Positions 11,339 to 20,400 of a stretch of DNA of 22,568 nt are shown here, in pieces. The position numbers were made by a program, and so were the translations under genes. The DNA comes from Ichthyophonus hoferi. Lineage: Eukaryota; Opisthokonta; Ichthyosporea; Ichthyophonida; Ichthyophonidae. The notes below the pieces were generated by a model that was not told the origin of the DNA, searched no databases, and worked only from the letters and a program-made list of their open reading frames with translations. The stretch lies in assembly GCA_002751075.1 (NCBI GenBank), contig NAOQ01000323.1, positions 9,589-32,156 on the forward strand, read 5' to 3'. Position 1 is the first letter of the stretch. The number at the start of each line of letters is the position of its first letter.

Positions 11339-13163
11339 TTTACCCTCTATTGCTAAAATTACAAAACAGTATGCTGCACGTAAAGCCCTGTATAGGAGGT
11401 AGTTATACAGGTGCTCGTGCTATGTGAATTAAACACAGCTATACGGATATTATAAGGGTATACTATCATAGGATAATATTAGGGTAAGCACGTGACTGGC
11501 CGGCAGTACAGCACTACACTGGCTGGGTTAATCTCAGATCTGCTTTTTCACGTTATTATCGATCGGCTGATGCTTTATTGCGGAATCATATTCAAGTATA
11601 GATGTCCCCCAATACATTTCATCATTTATTAATGTTTACTTGGTGCGATATTGGCCAACACAAAGGCCTCATATCATCTGATACCCACCAATCGAGGACT
11701 GTCGATACAGCCACAAACTAGGAAAAAAGACGGAGTTTGAGTCCAAAAAATAAGTCGAGAAAAGGTTTAGGGGCTGGTCTCTCTCCACATAGATTTTTGA
11801 TTACAATATTAAACTCTACATATTCTAAAAAATTTAAGCTTTGATCACCAAATCAGGATTTTGAGCACTTTTTTGGAATAAGCAAAGCCACTACAAGGAC
11901 TAAATCATTAAATCATTAAAATGTTCACCTTATCAACTCACTAAACGTTTACGCAAATTCTTCTGATATACTAACTAATAACTAACATAACTCAAATCAA
12001 TAATACTAGTCGTATAGGTTGGCTTATCCAATAAAAACTATTAACATCATAGGATGACTGTAAACAAAACGTTCTTGGCCGGATGTCTTTGATAAACTTA
12101 GAAAATATAGTTATATTCATGGTTGTAGACCTGTAACCCAGACAGATTTATGTATATAAATGCTTTAGTTGTATCTGAAATTTAAAGTTGTTTCCGAAAA
12201 GTTATATAAAAACGTTGGGCTGCTCAGATGGGGATAGAGGATTAAACTTGTTGGCACTATATTCTCGACATTCAATTGGATTTGCGTTGGCGTTGGATTA
12301 GACAAACCAACAATATAAGGTATCAGCTTAAATCAAGATACCATTCTATTCTTCTCCAAATCGTTAGATAGCAAAATCCTTTTAATCTACAGTTATTAAA
12401 GATATCCAGCGATGATAGGTAGTGCATGCCAAATTCAGCAGCTATATCTAAACATCAATTCATAATACAAGAAAATAGCCTTTAAAGGTCTTTGTGCATA
12501 GGACTACGCTGGCTGCTCACTCAAATTACCACTTCTGGAAACCTATATATATATATATATATACTCGGTAAATTTCCATTTTCATATTATTCACATCTCT
12601 GTTATTAGCATGCAGAATAGAAAATATACCGACCTTCCTGCCATTTTAGTTACTTCCTAAAAAAAAATGTAAGTAATTGCACAATGATTCTAAACAATTG
12701 CATTTGTATTATTGTGCTTAGTATGAAAATCATGCATTTAAAGACTACTAGACTTTGTCACTCCATCCCAATATACAAATAGCCGAAGGACAGCCCTCCA
12801 ACAGACACCACAAATGTCCAGTTATATAAAGTCCAAGCATATCTTTCGGGTGTGACAGTGTGTCTTCACCTTGGTCAAGATTGTTTAGACCGAATTTGTA
12901 CATATGCAAGTGTGATACTAGAATAGCCCATACCATTGGAAAACCATCCATATTTTATCAAGGATGCAAGGCAATTAGTGAGTTTATGGGAAAATACAAG
13001 ACGCCTCAAGGACAAACAAGTATCATGCCCGCTTGAGTAAACCTTATTCATAAAATAAACCAAAAGATATTCACTATTTAAAGGCTAAGCCATACATTTA
13101 TTTGTATTACCCACCCGGCAGGATATCTACATGGTATTTTCCAGTCAGTATTGCTGCTTACTA
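11339..13163. other. intergenic DNA between VPS13 3' end and Trm11 start
   Basis: AT-rich, with a (TA)n run at 12544-12564. It must hold the Trm11 promoter and 5' UTR, but no TATA box or initiator can be picked out with confidence. A TTTTAG just upstream of the Trm11 ATG (about 11353-11358) could be the acceptor of a 5'-UTR intron. Minus-strand open frames near 12748-13063 have no recognisable features. Confidence 0.5.
12544..12564. repeat. (TA)n microsatellite
   Basis: A run of about ten TA units lies in the intergenic stretch between Trm11 and VPS13. Confidence 0.9.
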
Positions 13164-13169
13164 TTTATT
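13164..13169 (-). terminator. candidate poly(A) signal AATAAA for VPS13
   Basis: An AATAAA hexamer on the minus strand lies about 155 nt past the VPS13 stop codon, a normal 3'-UTR distance. A second AATAAA lies at 13097-13102. The choice between them is not decidable from the sequence. Confidence 0.35.
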
Positions 13170-13321
13170 ACGCTAAAATCAAACCAACCTCCTTACATAA
13201 GGATAATAACATATGTTCTAAGACCAGAGTTAACCTAATCATATATGCACAGGGTAGGCTGTATTACCGTTTACTCAGCCGTCCTCATTCACGCATTCCT
13301 CCTACAAGTCTTGTTCATACT

Positions 13322-14463
13322 CTAATTAATGGTTACGTAGTCACGTTGTTGATTGGCTATACGGAGAGTGCCTTCAATGCAGTGTTCCATGGCCGTGGCC
13401 TGGCTACCAGATAGTAGTTGGTATTGCACTTTTTGCACTTTCTGAGCAATGTAGGCTGAGGCGTCTTGGGCTACAAGGCTAACTGAAGACCGTGCTCTAA
13501 AAGTAGCCCTGGCTGTACCCAGTATAGACCTGCCAGGGTAGCATAGTTAAATTATGGGGTATAATAGCTAGGGGATACTTCACACTTTGAAGTCAACGAG
13601 TAACTACTTTGTAAACCCAAGTCCAATGCCATATATGTGCAAGGTGCAATCGGAGAGCTCCTTCTTATGAGGCAAGCAGGCAGGCCCAGATTAACACTTA
13701 CATGTCTTGGTATGAAGTGGTCGATAGCTGAGGGGATCTGGAGCCACGTCCTTCCATAGTGGAGTAACGTCTTTCCATAGGCTTAGGGGATCTGGAGCCA
13801 CGTCTTTCCATAGGCATAGGCGCTATAGCCAGCTCAATGGCAAGGGTACTATCCGACGCACAGACAGACCTAATACTACTGAGCTTATGCATGGTCTGGA
13901 CGCGATAGGCCCTCTACAGGGAAAAAACCCAGCTGTTATCAGAGGTGTACAATCTATATATATATATACATACCAATATAGTCACGACCAGGACGCAGAC
14001 CAATACAAGCCCCATCCATACATGGTACACATACCTTATCTCCCTCCACGGTTACCACCACATCTATGATGTGGCGAGTAGACACTATAAGACAGCGTGC
14101 TGGATATGTGGTGGGTTCTATCTGGCAGTTGCTCCCTCCCGAGAGACTCTGGTTGAGCCACACATGCATCTGGTATATCTCCTATGGGATGACCTATATT
14201 AGACTGCCTGCCACCAACAGCTGCAACATGCAGGGGTAGGCTGTGGGAGATGGACCTACCCGCCTAACAAGCACACCAATACTTATACACGTATATATAA
14301 AACCAACCTCAGCCAGAGTCCAGGGGTTACCCGCTACCAGGTTGTTAAGGACTAGCACACACTGTAGTAGACGCTGGCCTGCCGCAGTGTAGGGATCAAA
14401 GGGGGCCAACACGCGCTCAGGGGGAATCCATCGGGCCAGTCGCATGACTTGGGCTTCCAGACG
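13322..14463 (-). CDS. VPS13: VPS13 exons 25-28: C-terminal PH-like domain and tail
   Basis: Exon 25 starts with ARWIPPERVLAPFDPYTAAG, the family's RPPR-x-(6)-(I/L)-x-PY entry to the PH-like domain. Exon 26 ends in the strand pair ARCLIVSTRHIIDVVVTVE. Exon 27 begins RAYRVQTMHKLSSIRSV, then CASDSTLAIELA, and then carries a repeated Met-Glu-Arg/Gly-Ser-Arg-Ser-Pro insert. Exon 28 gives SVSLVAQDASAYIAQKVQKVQ, the expected closing helix, followed by about 30 further residues to TAG. In known VPS13 proteins this domain targets the protein to mitochondria, lipid droplets or other membranes by isoform; the target here is unknown. The acceptor of exon 26 (CAG before 14169) is supported by phase but its first residues are poorly conserved. 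Confidence 0.82.
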
Positions 14464-17400
14464 CTGTACCAAGGTCATCCCATGTGAGTTTGCAGTATAT
14501 CCACCCATACTTTCTTGCATTAAACCAGCCACTTAAGATTTAAACTGCCATGTGAGGCAAGAGCTGAGGGTAGGAGTGGGCTAATCTTTCCATTACTGAT
14601 GATTGGTTTTATGGTTATTGTTGTTCATTTGAGTCAATAGGAAGTGGCCCTTGCACCACAATATACATTCCTATTGGCCTATAATAATTATAAAGAAACG
14701 CAGTCTGGGCATATTTCTCGTGAGACAGACCTTGCATACAGCATGCTACAACACCACACTACCAGTACTAGCCCACCTCGGCGACTGGTTAGAGAGGGCC
14801 AATGGCCATTAATCTCACAAATGAGCAATGAGTTCGTGAGTGGTTACACAAGATAAAATAAGTTATTATATTGATAATATAGGTCAAAAATATGTTTTGC
14901 CAAATCAAAAGCAATAAAAAGATACTCAAAGACACAAACTATATAGACAATATATAATAGACACATAGCAATAAGCAGGCGAGGGAAAGAGTGGACACAT
15001 ACTGGACGGGAAGAGGCCGAACTATGAATGACGGACGAGGTGTCGGTAATGAAGTCCCCAATACCTCCTACAGGCTTGGTAACCATGCCAACCAGCCCCT
15101 TACCCATTCCCTTCAACATACCCTGAGAGTAACCCCGTTACGTTACTGGTTGCCACAACCAGGAAGGTAGAGCCATGTCCCTTCACCCATCACATACAGT
15201 CCCCAGACAGACAACAGAAACGATGGCCAGCTACTGCTAGTATGACCCTTTACCCTTTCATACACCCACCTCTACCCCGTTGTTCATAGCGCCCTGTAGA
15301 GGCATCTCCACCATGCCTGTCAGGCCACTGGCCATCCCTTCCAACATACCCTTGAAGCCACTGGCTAGCTGGGCCCTAGGACTGTCGGCTGCTCACCCCA
15401 TAACTTATTAATGGTGCCAGGACCACCTTACAGTGTTTTGATTATCAACAGAGCATTGCAATCCTGTACATGCACACATATCATCCTAACAACCAGGCAA
15501 CAACACCTACTTCTAGCTTCTTCTTTACGACGGACCCTCTCCTTCTGGTATTCGTCATCCAATGACCATGTGGCGATGGTCTGTGGCCCCCAATCATTGT
15601 TAAGCATGCAACTTGCCCTTCCATAGGGTGGCAGGTCACCCACCCACACCACATGATAGCCACTGGATGACCAATGGTGGCTCTGGGCTAAGTATAAGTG
15701 ACCAATAGAAGAAAGATATATCACATGATTACAAGCAATTAGACACTAGTAGACACCACATCCAGCACCTTTTAATCTTATTACTACTCAATAATATTTC
15801 AGATTTCATGCCTCATAAACCTACCGATGCGACTGCACGTGCTGCCACCGACACGCCCTGGGCCAGCCCCTGCAGAAATGGCACAGTTACTTCATGTTGA
15901 GCCCCCAGCCCATACAGGTGGGCGTACACCTACCTTGTACCACTGGGACAGCAGCTGCTGCTTGTACTGGCGGTGGATACAGTGGAAGATGGCCCGAGGA
16001 TTGTCGAAGGCATGGTAGAGTTGGGCCTTGCTGAGCCGCAGTCGCAGGTAATTAATATTGACCAATGGCAAGGGCTGCTTCCTCCGCAACTCCTGCCATC
16101 CATATCCCACCAATCAGAGTCTAGCAATAATCAGTGAAAGGCTGGTCTAGATAAAGAGGGTTCTCGACCAAACTACTATCTCAGCACGACCCGTCTTCAA
16201 TCAAATACAGATTCGGATTATCAAGGAGGACTGAGAGCCAATAGAAGGACAGCATACCATGAGGGCAGGGGGAAACTCCAATGATGGGATGATGGAGATG
16301 TAGAAGTCTACTGGCTGGATCTCCAGGTGTTCGATATATAGCCGGGTATAGCTCAGGCTCTGCCCTCAGGATAAATAAAAATTAGTGACTCGCCCTACAG
16401 GGCAACCTTCCAGTAGGGATGGTCCTGGCATGGTGACTACAATATATCTATGGTACCCACTAGCTCCCTGCCTGTAGTGGGATAGACACTACCCTCACCC
16501 TTATGACCCAACGGGGGACTGCCTACCTCAAATTGCTTTTCTATCTCTTGTAGGGGGTCTGGTTCTAGTGCTGTCTCATCATCCTGCATAACAATACATG
16601 TGATTTTCAGGCCTCATTATAGATGGTGTGCACCACACTTTCCCCTCATATGATCAAGAGACAATCACTATGTAGATACACCCCTTGATATTACCATTAT
16701 ACCTACGTATCAGGCTGTGCAAGCCTATAGTCACTTGTAACAGTACACCAATCATAATCATATACCACAATGCCTATATATGGGTACCAGTGCCTACCTG
16801 CTGGGCTAACAGGACTGTGAATAGACTCAGAACTCGATAGGCAAATTCCTCCTCCAAAAAGACATTGAAGTCTTGCATGGCTCTGTATCGTGAGAGAATA
16901 TTAAGCAGCTGGTATTTCCAACTAAAAGTCAAATAGTCAGAGGCATCCTGGCTGCTAGGCCGTCTAAGGTGCCTTATATGTGTAAAGAAAAACTACCCCA
17001 CAGCACAGCAGGGTTCAATACTCGTGTATGGCCCATGCAAAGAGATGGGCCAAGGCAGGGGCCAGGCAGTACTTACACATTAAATTCCCGCACTATGAAG
17101 ACATCCTGGGTGCTTTCCTTGGATATCTTAAGGTACAGGTCGAAATAAGGGTTCTCCAGGTCCATGTCATGATTGACTTCAAGGCTATGCCCATTGGATT
17201 AGTCACTTGTGCATTATACTTGTATCTATATATGGCACCAAGGGACAGCCACAAGAAACCCACAGATATGAAAGTGACTGATAGGATACAATTGAGGAGA
17301 CCCTCACCTGAGTTGGGAGCTATTGGATTTATTGGCCAAGATGTTGCGAACCCTACCCTTCTGGGCCTCTGGCAGTGGGGCCATCACCACACTGCAGACC

Positions 17401-20400
17401 ACCCCCAGGTACATAAGCATGTAGGGAAGCTCATAGGGCCTACCGTGCAGCCTCTACCACATATCCCACGACTACAGCTAGTTGGCTCCTATAACATACA
17501 AGACCTATACGGGGCAGGTCAAGCTAGTATAATCCTAGTATGGCCAGGGGGTTCAGGCCCCAAAACACTACTTGGCACTACAACCCTAGATACCACCCCA
17601 TACATGACCCATCCCCGTATCTACCTAACTACCTCACTTATAACTGCCCAAGCCAAGCCCTTTATTTCATGTAACCCTATACATTATACCACCCACCTTA
17701 GGATGCCTGGCCTAATCTTTCTAGGTTCAGAAAACAACTGGTTATCCACCTGTATCGAGGCTACAGGTCGTGTGTCAGCCACTAGCCTAGTAGACAGCAA
17801 AGGACCCTATATACTTGAGCTATGCTAAGCTATGGAGTGCTCTGGACTAAATGTACATACCGCCTGCAGAGCCGCCCCACCTCCCCCCACCTTCCTAGCC
17901 CACTCATAGCCATGTATTCCAGAGAGGCAGCCACAACACAATGCTTACCAAGTCTTAGCTGAACAGATCGATGCAGGTTGGTCTCTGTGTACACAAACTC
18001 CATGGCCCGCAGACCAATATTAGCTATCTCTACGGGCTGGTTGTCTATGAGCGAGATGCATAGCCCACTACTTAGGGCTACTTTCACCTGTCCCCACCCC
18101 ATGTTAGCTTACCATATAGAGACAAGGTGTGCAATATGTTTCAGGCAAGTTGTCCGCATGGGTTAATAGGAGTTGCAGTAGAACCTGGTGTCACTAGACA
18201 AAGACACCATACATAGACAATCGCATGCTACACTGTATGCAGTAACCAACTCCAATGTCCTATGGGTGCAAAGGCCACCACCAACCTTCTGAGCCACATA
18301 TTCCACTGTGTCAGGAGAATACAGGGGAGTATTCGACCCTGTCAAATCCGCAGCTGTCCCACTCCTGACTCTGGGTTCACCTACCCCACATCCCCTGGTT
18401 AGCCATGGGCGGCAGACATTCTGTTCATGTTTGCATGTCTTCAGCCTAAGCTTGTCCAAAACAAGGTGCCATATGGGCTCAGATCAATCTAATCTACCAT
18501 ACGGCCCTTCTACCACCCTTATTATCTAATCCAATCAGGCAAGTTCCTTACAATCAGAGAATTGAAGCACACGCGTAGGGCCATTGGCCAGCACCTTGAC
18601 GGAGATATGTCCAGTCCCTGCAACCCACCAAGCATAATGAGCTCCATGACTATATGCTATTGGTTAATAGACATATTGCCATAGTGATAAAGAGTCCAGA
18701 CACCAGTCAGAAAGTGTTGATTCACATGGGCATATTACATCAGGACGCCTTCACATTAACCCAGGGCCCTAAGACAGGGCAGGGGCCAGGGATGGAAACC
18801 AGGTGCTCTCCTGTGGACCAAGGCTACACCCGACTATACTCTAAACCCCAAGTCTAGCATTATACCACCACGCCATCTGACATGGACCACTCACCAGGCA
18901 CTGCACGCTTAAATGTAAACTTCTGGGTCTCTAGTCCAGGGTTTAGAGGCATGAGGCGTAGGACACGGGTATGTTTGTCGACCTGGTGGGAGACAGGGGA
19001 AGGGCATTAGGCCACCACCTTACCCTGTATACAGTGCTTTCTCACAACACTAGACCGCCTGCTTACCTCCCAGGCCATATCCCAGGCCATGGCACTGACC
19101 ACTTGATTGCTTGGGCGTAGCACCCAGCTATCAGCCTGGTTACCTTGTCCCTGCCCCAACCCCAACGGCGCACAATCATCTATCCGGCCTTGTGGTATCT
19201 GCCAGGCCAGCCAATGTTAGCAAGGGTTACAATAACTGGGGTTTGCAGGAAACATCTCATTAAGGCTAGATATATGATAAAGGAGAGAGAGAAGCAGAGG
19301 GCGCTTGCAGATAAAGATGGTAGTCAGTACACGTGGGTATATTATGAAACCCAGCCTAAAACAGATATGGTCTAATATGATTGGCATCTACGTACCACTA
19401 ACATTAAACCAGTTGCCTTATGACGGACGGTTTGGCGATCCTGATACCACAGCTGCTTGTCTGATACGATGGTTCGTCTAGCTTGGAGCACAAGCAGATA
19501 CGATCCGTCCTTGGCCTAGGGATCATACTGTTAGTGTTATCTGGCCACCCCACTTCCCTGTGGATAGATACACAGGTACAACAGCCATGCAGGAGTTATC
19601 TGGACATGCTACTACATAGATACATGACCACCTGGTATAAGGGTGGAAGATAGGGGTACCTGATAGGGCTCTAAGACTAACCCCTGAGGGGTCTGGATGT
19701 AGAAGTAGCACTGGTAGTTGATAGGGGAATAGTTCCGCTGCACCCAGGGCCCACAGGTCAGGACCCATCCACCCAGCGCTATGACACATTCCAACAGGTG
19801 GCCTAAATGACACATAGCCCAGCCTAGGGACATACAGGTAGACTAGTTTTGTTTTGATGTCTACCACCTGGCTACAGTCTCAACCTTACCCCTAGGGTAT
19901 GGCTAATAAAACGGATAACTCAGAAAAAGAAAAATGGACAGCTAAAGGCATCCTAGTAGTAGAAAGACCAAAGGACCATAACATAACTGCAAAGACAACA
20001 GGGAGGGAAGACAGGGCCCTAGACCTGGGGCTAGAGCTATACCCTCGGCCTAGGGTATGGTCTGGGCATACACACCTACATCTATATTCTATGAGGTCGT
20101 GTAGTGTAGTGTAGTGTAGTGTATTCATTAGGTCAAAGGAGAAAGGGAGACATACCAGTGTGTTTAGTTCATAGTAATATGGGCCAGCTGCGTCAGGAAT
20201 GCCCGGGAAAGATATCTTCAATTCTATCAATAACATTGATTAATTAGTAAAGTGGTTGGTCAATGAAATGATTACATGGAATCGCTTAGGGACACAGGAT
20301 AGGCAGCAAGTATTTAATGCATCATAATAACCATATTAGGGGGCACGGTTTCATAGAGAACCATTGAAGTCTTTCAAAACACATAGAGGACGTGACTAAC

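Noticed and set aside
12748-13063. Two overlapping minus-strand frames downstream of VPS13
   Set aside because: They lie past the VPS13 stop and candidate poly(A) sites and show no family match or splice support.
14844-15119. 91-residue minus-strand frame taken as a stand-alone small protein starting MLKGMGKGLVG
   Set aside because: It is VPS13 exon 24 (15003-15122) read through its donor into intron. The initial Met is an internal codon.
15428-15724. 98-residue minus-strand open frame
   Set aside because: Only 15511-15580 (VPS13 exon 22) is supported. The remainder is flanking intron sequence read through the splice sites.
15892-16127. Two overlapping minus-strand frames, 73 and 65 residues
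   Set aside because: One contains VPS13 exon 20 (15934-16092) with intron on both sides; the other is its out-of-frame shadow.
18775-18885. Functional tRNA-Pro(UGG) gene
   Set aside because: The anticodon arm is good, but no acceptor stem or T stem forms and the B box is degraded.
19523-19867. 114-residue minus-strand open frame and the 73-residue frame overlapping it
   Set aside because: The VPS13 peptide in 19660-19737 is read in a different frame, and it alone fits phase and family order.
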